In this document: in pieces, positions 32,694 through 41,293 of the stretch
How the letters are laid out: each line of letters begins with the position of its first letter
How positions within the stretch are numbered: the stretch's first letter is position 1
Assembly: GCF_014650075.1 (NCBI RefSeq)
Contig: NZ_BMUG01000015.1
Span: 62,001 to 126,000, forward strand
DNA from: Streptomyces microflavus
Lineage (GTDB): Bacteria > Actinomycetota > Actinomycetes > Streptomycetales > Streptomycetaceae
Direction: 5' to 3'
DNA: 64,000 bases
Notes under the pieces: generated by a model
The model's database searches: none
Seen by the model: the letters and a program-made list of their open reading frames with translations, nothing else
What the model was told of the DNA's origin: nothing
Program-made: the position numbers and the translations under genes

Positions 32694-33850
32694 TTCGGCA
32701 CACCTCCGGTGGTGAGGAATCGGTCGGGCAGGAGGCCGGTGTGGGCGACCGGATCGGCGCCGCGCCACGGGCGGCCGAGGAGTTGGGCGGTGACCAGGGC
32801 GCCGGTTCCGGGTGCGAGGCCGATGCCGGCGCCCTCGTGGCCGCACGCGTGGACGACGCCGGGGACGCGGGGGTCGGGGCCGATGACCGGCAGGTGGTCC
32901 GGGCAGTACGGTCGGAAGCCCCGGTAGGCGCGGATCAGGTGGACGCCGCGAAGGAACGGGAAGAGGCGGCACGCCTGGGCGGCGAGCGTGGCCACCACGG
33001 CCGGGTTCATCGCGGTGTCGAAGCCGACGCGTTCGCGGCTGGCGCCGATCAGGATCGTGCCCGCGCGGGTGCCCTCGACGACGCACGACGTCTCCAGCCC
33101 CTCGTCGCTGGAGGCGACGTTGGCCACGTAGTCGGCGGAGTAGACCTTGTGCCGGATCATCGGCGGCAGCGGCTCGGTGACGAGGACGAAGCCCCGGCGG
33201 GGCAGGATCTCGACGGGTGCGCCGAGCCGGCGGCCGACCTCGCCGCCCCAGGTGCCGGCGGCGTTGACCACGGCCTCGGCGGGCAGCACCGTGCCATCTG
33301 CGGTGCGCACTCCGGTGATCCTGCCGCCGGCCCCGGTGACCGCGGCCGCAGCCTCGCCGGTGTGCGTCCGGGCGCCGTGCCGGACCGCGGCACGCAGCAG
33401 TGCGGCCGCCGCGAGAACGGGCTGCACCTGGGCGTCCTGCGGGTAGTGGACGCCGCCGGGGAGGCCGGGCGCGATATGGGGTTCGAGTTCGCCGACGCGC
33501 TCGACGGCTTGGGTGCGGACGCCTGCGCCCGCCTGGCGTGCGGCGAACGCGTGCAGGGCCCCGAGGGCTTCGGGTGTGCTCGCGACGACCAGGCCGCCCT
33601 TGGCCTCCAGTTCGACCGTTTCCGGACCGAGTTCCTCGCCGACCTCGTCCCAGAGGTCACGGCTGAGCCGGGCCAGCTCCAGTTCGGGGCCGGGCTCCTT
33701 GTCGGAGAGAAGGATGTTGCCCTCCCCTCGGCTGGTCGTGCCCGCGCCGACGGGACCCCGGTCGAGGACCGTGACGTCGAGCCCCGCTGCGGCGGCGTGG
33801 AACGCGCACGCGGCGCCCACGATGCCCGCTCCGACGACGACGACTTTCAT
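32690..33850 (-). CDS. D-hydroxyproline dehydrogenase, DAO-type FAD catalytic subunit
   Basis: 386 aa. The N-terminal Rossmann motif (VVVVGAGIVGAACAFHAAAAG) and the C-terminal FAD_oxidase_C region (RAYRGFRPYCPDHLPVIGP, GHEGAGIGLAPGTGALV) place it in the glycine/D-amino-acid oxidase family. It is the LhpB/HcnC-like catalytic subunit. AAGGAG sits five bases before the ATG, and the shared operator lies immediately upstream, so this gene heads the minus-strand catabolic operon running to 27064. Confidence 0.9.
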   Translation of the reverse strand: MKVVVVGAGIVGAACAFHAAAAGLDVTVLDRGPVGAGTTSRGEGNILLSDKEPGPELELARLSRDLWDEVGEELGPETVELEAKGGLVVASTPEALGALHAFAARQAGAGVRTQAVERVGELEPHIAPGLPGGVHYPQDAQVQPVLAAAALLRAAVRHGARTHTGEAAAAVTGAGGRITGVRTADGTVLPAEAVVNAAGTWGGEVGRRLGAPVEILPRRGFVLVTEPLPPMIRHKVYSADYVANVASSDEGLETSCVVEGTRAGTILIGASRERVGFDTAMNPAVVATLAAQACRLFPFLRGVHLIRAYRGFRPYCPDHLPVIGPDPRVPGVVHACGHEGAGIGLAPGTGALVTAQLLGRPWRGADPVAHTGLLPDRFLTTGGVPK

Positions 33851-33861
33851 GGCCGCTCCTT

Positions 33862-33875
33862 AGTGCAATGTCACA
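33862..33875 (-). promoter_or_regulatory. GntR-type operator, site 4
   Basis: Minus-strand TGTGACATTGCACT, 12 bp before the dehydrogenase start and between its ribosome site and a -10-like TATAGC. On the plus strand a TATACA near 33889 may serve the aldehyde dehydrogenase gene, so the site can control both directions. Confidence 0.7.
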
Positions 33876-33993
33876 TGCCATTGCTTAGGCTATACATCCG
33901 GACGACCCGAGGACAACGCCACCGCTCCGGTGACTTTCACCCGGGCACCCGACGACGGCGCGCCCACCGGCGCGCACAGGGAGACGCATCGCT

Positions 33994-35610
33994 GTGAACC
34001 CGACCGGAAACCCATCCCTGCCCGGGGACTCGTTCCCGAACGGACCCGCCCCCCTGACCGGGCACTCACTCCTGGCCGGTCGCGAGGTCCCCGGCACCCG
34101 GGACGCCTGGTACGCGGTCGCCGCCGCGACAGGCGAACCGTTCGGCCCCCCGCACTGGGACGCCTCGACGGAACAGGTCGCCGAGGCCGCCCGGCTCGCC
34201 GCGGCGGACTCCCGCGCCTTCCGCGCCCTGCCTCCCGAGCGGCGGGCCGCCTTCCTTGACGCCTGCGCGGAGGAGATCGAGACACTCGGCGACGCCCTGC
34301 TGGAACTCGCGGCCCGGGAGAGCGGACTCTCGCCGGCCCGACTGACCGGTGAACGTGGGCGCACCTGCGGGCAGTTGCGCCTCTTCGCCGACCTCGTCAG
34401 GAGCGGGACGGCCCTCGGCGCCCGAATCGACACCGGCCCCTCGGGCACGGACGTACGGCTCAGGCGCGTCCCTCTCGGCCCGGTGGCCGTGTTCGGTGCG
34501 AGCAACTTCCCGCTGGCATTCTCGGTCGCGGGCGGCGACACCGCGTCCGCGCTGGCCGCCGGCTGCCCCGTGGTGGTCAAGTCGCACCCGGCGCACCCGG
34601 GCACCGGGGAGGCGGTGGCCCGCGCCGTCACGACCGCCGCCGCGCGCACCGGCATGCCGGCCGGCGTGTTCTCCCTGCTAGTGGGCCGGGACCATGACGT
34701 CGGCCTCGCCCTGGTCGGCGATCCACGGATCACCGCGGTGGGGTTCACCGGCTCCCGGGCCGGCGGGCTGGCGCTGATCACCGCCAGCCGGTCGCGCCCG
34801 GTGCCCATCCCGGTCCACGCCGAAATGTCCGCGGTCAATCCCGTGATCATGCTCGACGGAGCCCTCGCCCGACCGGAACAGGCGGCCGCCCCGTACGTGG
34901 CGTCGCTGACGGCCGACGCGGGGCAGTTCTGCACGAACCCCGGCCTCCTGCTACTGCCGGCCGGACCGGCGGGCGACGCCTTCCTCTCGGCCGTGGCCCA
35001 GGCCATGAAGGCAACGGAAGGGCAGGTCATGCTCACCCCGGACATCGCCCGGGCGTACACGGAGGGCGTACGGCGGTGGGAGGACGTCCCAGGCGTACGT
35101 GAGGTGGCCCGGGGCACGGCCGGGGCCGGCCCGTACACGCCGGCCCCCGTCGTCCTGGAGTGCGACGCGGCCACGTACGCCGCGCACGAGGACCTCACGG
35201 GCGAGGTCTTCGGCGCGGCGGGGCTCGTCGTGCGCTGGTCTGGTACGGACGAACTCCTGCAGCTGCTGGAGGACTTGGAGGGCCAGCTGACGGCCACCCT
35301 GCACGGGACGGACGCCGACCGTTCGACGGCCCTCGGGCTGCTGCCGGTGCTGGAGGAGCGGGCGGGCCGCGTTCTGTGGGGCGGCTGGCCCACCGGCGTC
35401 GAGGTCTGTCACGCGATGGTGCACGGGGGGCCGTGGCCCGCGACGAGTTCGCCCGGGGCGACGAGCGTCGGCACCCTCGCCGTCGAGCGCTGGCTGCGGC
35501 CGGTCTGCTACCAGTCCTTCCCCGACGCCCTCCTGCCCTCCGAACTCCGCGACGACAACCCCCTGCGGGCCCCCCGCCAGACAGGGGCCGGCCTCATCCA
35601 GGGAGCCTGA
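33994..35610 (+). CDS. 2-Oxoglutarate semialdehyde dehydrogenase (NADP-type ALDH)
   Basis: 538 aa from a GTG at 33994, preceded by GGGAG. The active-site Cys313 lies in GQFCTNPG and the general-base Glu277 in VHAEMSAVNP. The ALDH core motif FGASNFPLAFSVAGGDTASA is that of the 2,5-dioxopentanoate dehydrogenase subgroup. It would oxidise 2-oxoglutarate semialdehyde to 2-oxoglutarate, the last step feeding the TCA cycle. It is transcribed divergently from the dehydrogenase genes across the shared operator. Confidence 0.9.
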   Translation: MNPTGNPSLPGDSFPNGPAPLTGHSLLAGREVPGTRDAWYAVAAATGEPFGPPHWDASTEQVAEAARLAAADSRAFRALPPERRAAFLDACAEEIETLGDALLELAARESGLSPARLTGERGRTCGQLRLFADLVRSGTALGARIDTGPSGTDVRLRRVPLGPVAVFGASNFPLAFSVAGGDTASALAAGCPVVVKSHPAHPGTGEAVARAVTTAAARTGMPAGVFSLLVGRDHDVGLALVGDPRITAVGFTGSRAGGLALITASRSRPVPIPVHAEMSAVNPVIMLDGALARPEQAAAPYVASLTADAGQFCTNPGLLLLPAGPAGDAFLSAVAQAMKATEGQVMLTPDIARAYTEGVRRWEDVPGVREVARGTAGAGPYTPAPVVLECDAATYAAHEDLTGEVFGAAGLVVRWSGTDELLQLLEDLEGQLTATLHGTDADRSTALGLLPVLEERAGRVLWGGWPTGVEVCHAMVHGGPWPATSSPGATSVGTLAVERWLRPVCYQSFPDALLPSELRDDNPLRAPRQTGAGLIQGA

Positions 35611-35669
35611 ACTCCGGCAGCCCCCCAGCGCCGAATGGGCTGGCCGCCCCTCTGCCTGGGGCATGGAGC

Positions 35670-36195
35670 CGAGACCGCGCGGCATGGTTTGCGCTGCTCC
35701 AGCACCCGGGCGGTGGTCGGGAAGAGGGCGGCCTCGCCCTTGCCGACCTGATCCAGGTTCAGGGTCATGAACGCACGGGTATCACGCTCGCAGGTGGCGA
35801 AGCCCGCGGCGTGATCCCGTTCGGCCGCCAGGGATCCGCCGAGCATGTACGCGCCGACCAGGGCAAGGCTGGAGCCCTGTCCGGTGAGGAACGAGGGCGC
35901 GTACGCAAGGTCGCCCACCAGCGCGACCCTGCCGCTGGACCAGCGGGGCATACGGATCTGGCTGACCACGTCGAAGACCTCGGCAAGCAGGTCCCGTTGG
36001 GCCTCCGGGTCACGGAACGCGTCAAACCGCGGTGCCGCGCGCGAAGAGGAAGCCGTGCAGGTCGCCATCGTCGCCCACGGCGTACAGCACGGCGGCCCGG
36101 CCAAGGGCGTTCCACATCGTGGTCTCACGGACGAGCCCGAAGGTGTTGCGCAGGGTGAACCCGGCAGGTGCCGGAGGACGTAGTGAAGCGGCGAA
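35670..36195 (-). pseudogene. FAD-dependent monooxygenase, C-terminal relic
   Basis: One frame carries GFTLRNTFGLVRETTMWNAL then AVGDDGDLHGFLFARG. A shift near 36026 leads to RFDAFRDPEAQRDLLAEVFD, which is joined abruptly to VVSQIRMPRWSSGRVALVGD. Family members have about 25-30 more residues at that join, so an internal deletion is likely. The FAD-binding tail (SFLTGQGSSLALVGAYMLGG) is clear. The N-terminal Rossmann half is missing. Confidence 0.7.
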
Positions 36196-36662
36196 GCAGC
36201 GGCATGGCACCGCGAGCAGTGTGCCGACCGTCATCAGCGCACGTGTTCGGACGGGTGCGAACGGACTCGACGTCCGTGACATCGCCGCCGCCTTGGCCAC
36301 CTGGACCCCCTGAAACCCTCGGCTTCCTGACGTCTTCGTCGTCTACTCGGTCTGTCCACGGCCTGGTCGGTGCTCACCTTCACCGGGCGGCCGCTGGCGT
36401 TGAGGAACGCCAGCGGCGGCGGTGGCGGCGTAGAGCTCTTTGGAGTGTTCCCGTGCGGGCAGCCGGACGAGGGACTGCAGGAGAGCGGGCGGCGTGGTGG
36501 TGGGGTTCGGGGTAGACGGTGAAGCCCGGAACTTGGCGCAGTGGCGTGCGCGGGCGCCGTCCAGGGCGCCGTAGTCGGTGACGCCGGGGTAGCCGGGCAG
36601 TTTCTCTGGGGCGATGCTTGGGCGGTGACCCTTCTTCGTTTGGCCGTGGCGGATCCCGCCGC
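36196..36662. other. Region without a supportable gene
   Basis: About 470 bp. A minus-strand frame at 36343-36666 is Pro/Arg-rich, with no motif or ribosome site. Probably non-coding or decayed. Confidence 0.4.
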
Positions 36663-38159
36663 TCACTTCGGCTGACTAACCCAGGCCGACTTTTTGTACT
36701 GGCTGTCCACGTGGTAGATCTGCGGCTTGCCGTGGCTCAGCTTGATGATGATCTTCCAGGTGCCGACGCCGGGGGTGATACCGGGGCATTCGAGCTTCGC
36801 GGGGCGCCCCGCGGAGGCCCACTGGTCCTGGGCGATGCGGCAAGCGGCGACCAGTTCGGCGAAGTAGTGGGTCAGCTTGGCCTCGGAGAGGTGGGGGCCG
36901 AGTTCCTGCGTCATGTGCTTGAGGCACGCCATGTCGGTCTCCATGCCGCCGACCGAGAAGGCCCAGGGGACCCACCACTCGCCGATCCGGAGCCACATCA
37001 TCGGGGTGACGCCGCCGGGAACGGGGATCTCGGTCCACGCGGAGTTGAGCGCGATACAGGCTTCCTCCCAGTCCGCGACGGTCGCCAGCACGCTGAAGGC
37101 TTTCGACAGCTGGACCGTCGTGCAGTGCGGCGGGGCCACCAGCTTGAAGGGCTTCATGACGAGCTTGTTGGCGCAGTGCGTCAGCACCTGCGTGATCTCC
37201 TCCGGCGCGGCCAGGGAGCTGAGGCACAGCAGCCAGGGCTCGCCGTAGTCGGTGGTCATCGCGGTGCAGGCGCTCTTGAGTGAAGGCGCCATGGTCGCGA
37301 GCGGCGCGAGGCGCTGGAGCATGTCGTCGGTGAGGCGGAAGACGCTGCCGCACAGCTGCGTCCGGGCGGCGTTCGCCTCGCTGCCGTGCGTGTCGACGAC
37401 GGCGCCGACGGTCTGCTTCAGTGTGGCCTCGGGCTGGGAGAACGCCGTGCAGAGCGCCGTGTCGGCGTTCTGCCAGACACTGTCCAGGGGCGTCGCGAGC
37501 ACGACCGCGGCGGCCTTGCGGAACTTGGTGACCGGGCCCATCCACACGGTCAGGAACGGGCCGAGCTGGAGGGCGTCGATCGTGTGGAGGGTGGTGTCGA
37601 CCTCCTGGACAAGGATGTCGAGTTCGCCGTACTCATGGACGCACCACTGCTTGCGGCCGGCCAGCCACGTCTCGACGCTCTGCGAGCGGGTGACGTACGC
37701 GGTGACCTCGTCGGAGAGCCCCTGCAGGGCGATGTCGAGGGCCGCCATGATCGGGGTCGCGTGCAGGAACGAGTCGAGGATGGACAGGGTGGTGAGGTCG
37801 GCCGCCACGACCTGGTCGTCCGTGAGGTTGGCGTACTTCACCTGTTTGGCGTTGACGAGTGCGGCGTCGACGGACCCGGCGAGCTGGGCGGTGAGCGGTA
37901 CCAGCTTCGCGCGCAGGGCGAGGACGACCTTCTTGATCTCGGCGATCCAGATCGCCCGGCGCTCCGGTGCCAGGTGGGCGAGGCGCGCGTCCAGGCTCTT
38001 GGTCGCGCCCGCCTTGGTGGCCCAGCCCTTGATCGTCTCGTTGAGCAGCGCCCGCAGGAGTGCCTCCAGTGCGGTGCGCATGTGCTCGTCGGTGGGCGGC
38101 GCCGGCTTCCCCCCGGTGCCGCCCGGTCCCGGCGGTCCTGCGAACGGTTGCTGCGACAT
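36663..38159 (-). CDS. 498-aa protein of unknown function
   Basis: The start is the ATG at 38159, preceded by GAGGGGGGACACC; the frame is open much further upstream, but that part has no start signal. A short Gly/Pro-rich N-terminus (QPFAGPPGPGGTGGKPAPPT) leads into a long mostly helical body with about eleven cysteines scattered (for example KQWCVHEYGELD, RTQLCGSVFRLT, LLCLSSLAAPEE, LVAACRIAQDQW). There is no signal peptide or membrane segment. It ends with a beta-like stretch (GTWKIIIKLSHGKPQIYHVD). I do not recognise the family. It is monocistronic. Confidence 0.75.
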   Translation of the reverse strand: MSQQPFAGPPGPGGTGGKPAPPTDEHMRTALEALLRALLNETIKGWATKAGATKSLDARLAHLAPERRAIWIAEIKKVVLALRAKLVPLTAQLAGSVDAALVNAKQVKYANLTDDQVVAADLTTLSILDSFLHATPIMAALDIALQGLSDEVTAYVTRSQSVETWLAGRKQWCVHEYGELDILVQEVDTTLHTIDALQLGPFLTVWMGPVTKFRKAAAVVLATPLDSVWQNADTALCTAFSQPEATLKQTVGAVVDTHGSEANAARTQLCGSVFRLTDDMLQRLAPLATMAPSLKSACTAMTTDYGEPWLLCLSSLAAPEEITQVLTHCANKLVMKPFKLVAPPHCTTVQLSKAFSVLATVADWEEACIALNSAWTEIPVPGGVTPMMWLRIGEWWVPWAFSVGGMETDMACLKHMTQELGPHLSEAKLTHYFAELVAACRIAQDQWASAGRPAKLECPGITPGVGTWKIIIKLSHGKPQIYHVDSQYKKSAWVSQPK

Positions 38160-38772
38160 GGTGTCCCCCCTCGTCGCGACGCCACGGCGACGCCGCCCGG
38201 AAAAGTATCGGGCAGTGGCGGCCCACCCGGAACTGGAACAACGCAATTCGCGGGACCGCGAGTTCGCGGCCCCCGCGAAATGCGAACCGAGGCGTCGTGG
38301 AGGTGTCAGAGCGCGGTGGCGCCGTCCTAGCCCCGAAGCCGACATAGCAGAAGACCAGACGACCGATGCCCGGAAAGAATCGGTAGGAATGATCTCTGCC
38401 TCGTCACACCCGCGCCCGATTGGTGATCCCGCGCATCCTGGGGCCTTCCAGTGCCGCAGCACGACCAGGGACGCCCGCGGCCGGGAAGATGAAGTCAGGG
38501 GCCAGCAGGGGCCTCTGCTTGCGCGTCGATCTCCTCGGGTTGCTGCCCGAGCACAGTCGCCGCCGTGATGCTGCCGACTTGAGCACGGACGTCCAGGAGG
38601 TCTAAACCAGACAGAGTCCAAGTGCCGACCCTGCCCGAACGAAACGTCTTGCCGCGACGGGCGACGGTCTTTGCGGCTCAAACGGTCCGCGGCCATGCAG
38701 GAGGTTCTGGCCCCGGCCAGGGCTGCTTTCACCGTATTGCCCAATAGCTCTGGTGCCTGAGACCGTGGTGCG
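38160..38772. other. Intergenic stretch, no supportable gene
   Basis: About 610 bp upstream of the 498-aa gene. One short minus-strand frame near 38480-38610 reads protein-like (LDLLDVRAQVGSITAATVLG, then QQPEEIDAQAEA), but it has no start signal and no family match. Confidence 0.35.
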
Positions 38773-39060
38773 ATGGTCGATACCCATTCACGTAGGTACC
38801 TCCTCCTGGTCCGCAGAGTGTTCTGGTGCGGCGTCCTGTTCTTCTGCCTCGGTCTGTCCGCCGGCTGGTCTGCCAGAAGCCCCCGGGCGACCTCCGGGGA
38901 CTGCGATCCGACGTGTCGGCCCTCAACCAGCACAACATGGGAAGTTGTCGCCGAAGCGTCCCTGGTGTCCATCGTCCTCGGGACGGCCCTCGCCGTCGCC
39001 GCTTTCCTGATGATCACGCTTCGCCGACCGCGCTCCCTGCCGCACGACAGCAAGCCCTGA
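38773..39060 (+). CDS. Small two-helix membrane protein
   Basis: 95 aa. There are two hydrophobic segments (VFWCGVLFFCLGLSAGW and LVSIVLGTALAVAAFLMITL) with a short Cys-containing loop (GDCDPTCRPST) between them and a basic tail. No strong ribosome site was found. Function unknown. Confidence 0.45.
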   Translation: MVDTHSRRYLLLVRRVFWCGVLFFCLGLSAGWSARSPRATSGDCDPTCRPSTSTTWEVVAEASLVSIVLGTALAVAAFLMITLRRPRSLPHDSKP

Positions 39061-39427
39061 CCTCCGCATGACGAGCAGCGTTCGGCCCGGCGCAGCGGGG
39101 GCACGATCTCCGGTACGCCTGGCCCCCGTGGTGTGATTCGGCGAGCTCGGTGAAGAGGCAGGGGAGGAGCGAGCCGATACGTCGGTGTTGCCTACCGCTC
39201 AAGGCTCTGGCGGCTTCTGGCCCAGGGTCCCCCTCAGCTGAAGATGCCCGCGCTCCCCAGCCAGGCGATCAGATGCGTCGGCGGCGGTGAAGGCGCCCGC
39301 ACCCCCTGCAGGTCACGGCGCACTCCACTGAACCCGGCGAACAACACCTGCTAATCGGGAGGTTCCGCGGGCCCCTAACGTCCGCTGCCGACGGCGACGA
39401 GGACCGACGCGGGCGTGCCGTCTCACC
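39061..39427. other. Region without a supportable gene
   Basis: About 370 bp between the small membrane protein and the sortase fragment. It presumably contains the former promoter of the sortase gene. Nothing else is evident. Confidence 0.35.
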
Positions 39428-39690
39428 ATGACGCTGTCCGTGACGTTTTCTCTGGTGGCCGGCACGGTCTGGGTGTCCTCGGATTCCTCCGAGGACGCCC
39501 AGTCGGTCACCGCCGCCCGCGGCAGCGACGCCGCGGGCGGCGGGCCCGAGCCGTTCCGACGGGCACCGCACACTCCGGAGAGACACGTGCCCGCCTCGCA
39601 CGTCCCCCTGGTTCCCTCGCGCCCGCTCAAGGTCGCCATTCCCGCCATCTTCATCGAGGCGGCGGTCACCGGACTCGGCCTCGACATGGT
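39428..39690 (+). pseudogene. Class F sortase, N-terminal fragment
   Basis: The membrane anchor (SVTFSLVAGTVWVSS) and linker are followed by the first strand of a class F sortase (SRPLKVAIPAIFIEAAVTGLGLD). The catalytic His, Cys and Arg region is absent because the sequence joins a primase-polymerase fragment on the opposite strand near 39690. The ORF formally runs to 39883 but only as antisense. Confidence 0.65.
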
Positions 39691-39892
39691 CCAGCGTCGC
39701 CGCGTGGAAACTGTGGCACCAGCGGCCCTCGGACGGGCAGGCGCACCCTGCGTGGGAGTGACCGGGTCGGCGGCATGCTTCACAGTTCGCCGCGGGAGTC
39801 TTGCGGCCGGGGGCCAGGGGGTGCACCGGCCAGCCCTGTCGGGCACACCACCTCGCCGTAGCGAGTCGCACATCAGCGACTGAAGGAAGCAA
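39690..39892 (-). pseudogene. Bifunctional primase/polymerase, N-terminal fragment
   Basis: Minus-strand residues VADVRLATARWCARQGWPVH, PLAPGRKTPAANCEACRRPG and PSEGRWCHSFHAATLD are the beginning of an archaeo-eukaryotic-type Prim-Pol, common in actinobacterial plasmids and integrative elements. Translation leaves the family right after HAATLD, where sortase sequence begins. About 90% of the gene is missing. The repeat array at 39.87-40.38 kb lies directly upstream of its start, as an origin would. Confidence 0.7.
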
Positions 39893-40380
39893 GCCTTCAT
39901 CCCGTGAGTCGCTGGGGGAAAAGCGCAGGTCAGCAGGGCATCAACACCCCCTCAAAGCGACCGAAGCGACTGAACAACAAACACACCTTAGCGAACTGCC
40001 GCCCACTACTGGCGCTGCCGTGACGAGAAGGGCGCGTCTCCCGCTGGCGAGCTAGCGAGACTGCCTGCCTGAGCAGCGACCGAACTGACTACGCAGCGAC
40101 CGGGGGGCTTCGGTCGCTGCTCACCAGCTTTCAGAAAACTGCAGCTCAGAGGCATGACACTGCCGCAACAGCGACTGAAGCGACTGAAGCTCGCTATATA
40201 TGACGCACACGCGCACACAGGAGTTCTTGATATATGACGAAGTCCGGTCGCTTCGGTCGCTGTTCCACCGCGCGGCCCCTTCCTGAGCTGCGGTTTCTTC
40301 GCTTCCCGGGGGAGCGACCGAAGCAGCTGTCAGTCGCTCAGGTTGAGTCGCTGACCAACCCAGCGACTCAAGCGACTCAA
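39874..40380. repeat. Iteron-like array, candidate replication origin
   Basis: More than fifteen copies of AGCGACY, often paired as AGCGACYGAAGCGACY, lie in both orientations. Clear clusters are at 39954-39975, 40073-40120, 40169-40189, 40244-40262, 40312-40326, 40331-40353 and 40361-40380. One pair forms a perfect hairpin (40093-40102 with 40111-40120). Two AT-rich islands with TATATATGACG and GATATATGACG (about 40193-40205 and 40229-40240) sit among them in otherwise GC-rich DNA. Short iterons plus AT-rich islands beside a Prim-Pol gene suit a plasmid-type origin. Confidence 0.6.
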
Positions 40381-40647
40381 CCCAAGGCACTCTCCAGAGC
40401 AAGCTGCACGCCGGTCGGCCCGGGCGCAGCGTAAGGAGCTGGGATGAGGAACACCAGAGTTTCGGACCCGACGGACCCCGCAGCGGGCAGAGCGTCGGCT
40501 GATCGGGCGCTGCTCCACAAGCAGCTCGCCGTACGCCGGCCGGGGCCGGCATCGAATGTCATCGCTCTCCCGGCACCACCCGACTGGTGCCGGGGAGGCC
40601 GGGCAGCACGGGCAGCACCAGGAGCAGCGCGACGGCCGGTGCGAGTG

Positions 40648-40923
40648 CTAGATCTCGATGAAGGCGACAACCACCACGGTCTTGAGCGCGGTGACCCAGT
40701 ACACGAGCCGGACGCGTTCGACGTCGTCGACGTACTGGCGCAGGTGCGGGCCGGAGCTGTCGCCGGGGAGGAGTTCGCCGGTGTCGGGATCGACGGAGAC
40801 GACGACCAGGGCGCGGTCCAGGGCGTGCAGCTCGGCTTCGCTGGTGATGGTGTCCAGCTGCTTCGCGGCGGAGTCGGAGAACGCGATGCGGGCGCGGCGG
40901 CGTGGGCCGTGCGGTGCGGGCAT
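40648..40923 (-). CDS. RelE/ParE-like toxin candidate
   Basis: 91 aa, overlapping the upstream small gene by one base (TGATG). A basic N-terminus (PHGPRRRARIAFSDSAAKQL), a central helix and C-terminal strands (LRQYVDDVERVRLVYWVTAL, KTVVVVAFIEI) fit the RelE/ParE fold. Size, basic start and coupling to a small acidic protein gene suggest the toxin of a type II module. Catalytic residues cannot be assigned with confidence. Confidence 0.6.
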   Translation of the reverse strand: MPAPHGPRRRARIAFSDSAAKQLDTITSEAELHALDRALVVVSVDPDTGELLPGDSSGPHLRQYVDDVERVRLVYWVTALKTVVVVAFIEI

Positions 40924-41159
40924 CAGGCGACAGCCGGGCGCTGGGCGGCGAGCCGGGCGAGGTGGGCTTCGCGCAGTTCCTCCCACGGCGTGCACTGCTC
41001 GGGATCGGGCAGGCCGTTGGTGGCGATGTCCTCCAGGACGGCCGCGAGCTGGTCGGCGCTCTCGCGGGTCTTCGCCGCGTACGCGCGCAGTCCGTCGGCG
41101 GCGTCGGGCTCCAGCTGCTGCCGGACGGTGCTGTCGGCGGGGGCCGGCTGTTCGCTCAT
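40923..41159 (-). CDS. Antitoxin candidate, 78 aa
   Basis: Starts MSEQPAPADSTVRQQLEPDA at 41159. The body is helical and acidic (GLRAYAAKTRESADQLAAVL, DIATNGLPDPEQCTPWEELR). The stop overlaps the toxin start. The frame is also open upstream through an 11-bp repeat tract into the next gene, so a 178-aa fusion (from 41459) is formally possible. Confidence 0.55.
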   Translation of the reverse strand: MSEQPAPADSTVRQQLEPDAADGLRAYAAKTRESADQLAAVLEDIATNGLPDPEQCTPWEELREAHLARLAAQRPAVA

Positions 41160-41240
41160 CGGGGCCTCCTGGGCGCGAACGGGCGTGTGCCACCACGGTA
41201 TCGGGCGGGCGCAGCCCCCGGGGCCACTCCGTGCGACCCG

Positions 41241-41293
41241 GCCGGGAGCGGGCCGGGAGCGGGCCGGGAGCGGGCCGGGAGCGGGCCGGGAGC
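41241..41293. repeat. 11-bp tandem repeat, 4.8 copies
   Basis: Unit GCCGGGAGCGG, four exact copies plus a nine-base partial copy. The unit is not a multiple of three, so copy-number change shifts the reading frame between the flanking ORF parts. Confidence 0.85.

Noticed and set aside
38160..39104. N-terminal extension of the 498-aa protein to 813 aa
   Set aside because: The extra 315 residues are compositionally unlike the body, and the ATG at 38159 has a strong ribosome site.
39874..40380. CRISPR array
   Set aside because: The repeats are only 7-16 bp, irregularly spaced and in both orientations; no spacer pattern and no cas genes nearby.
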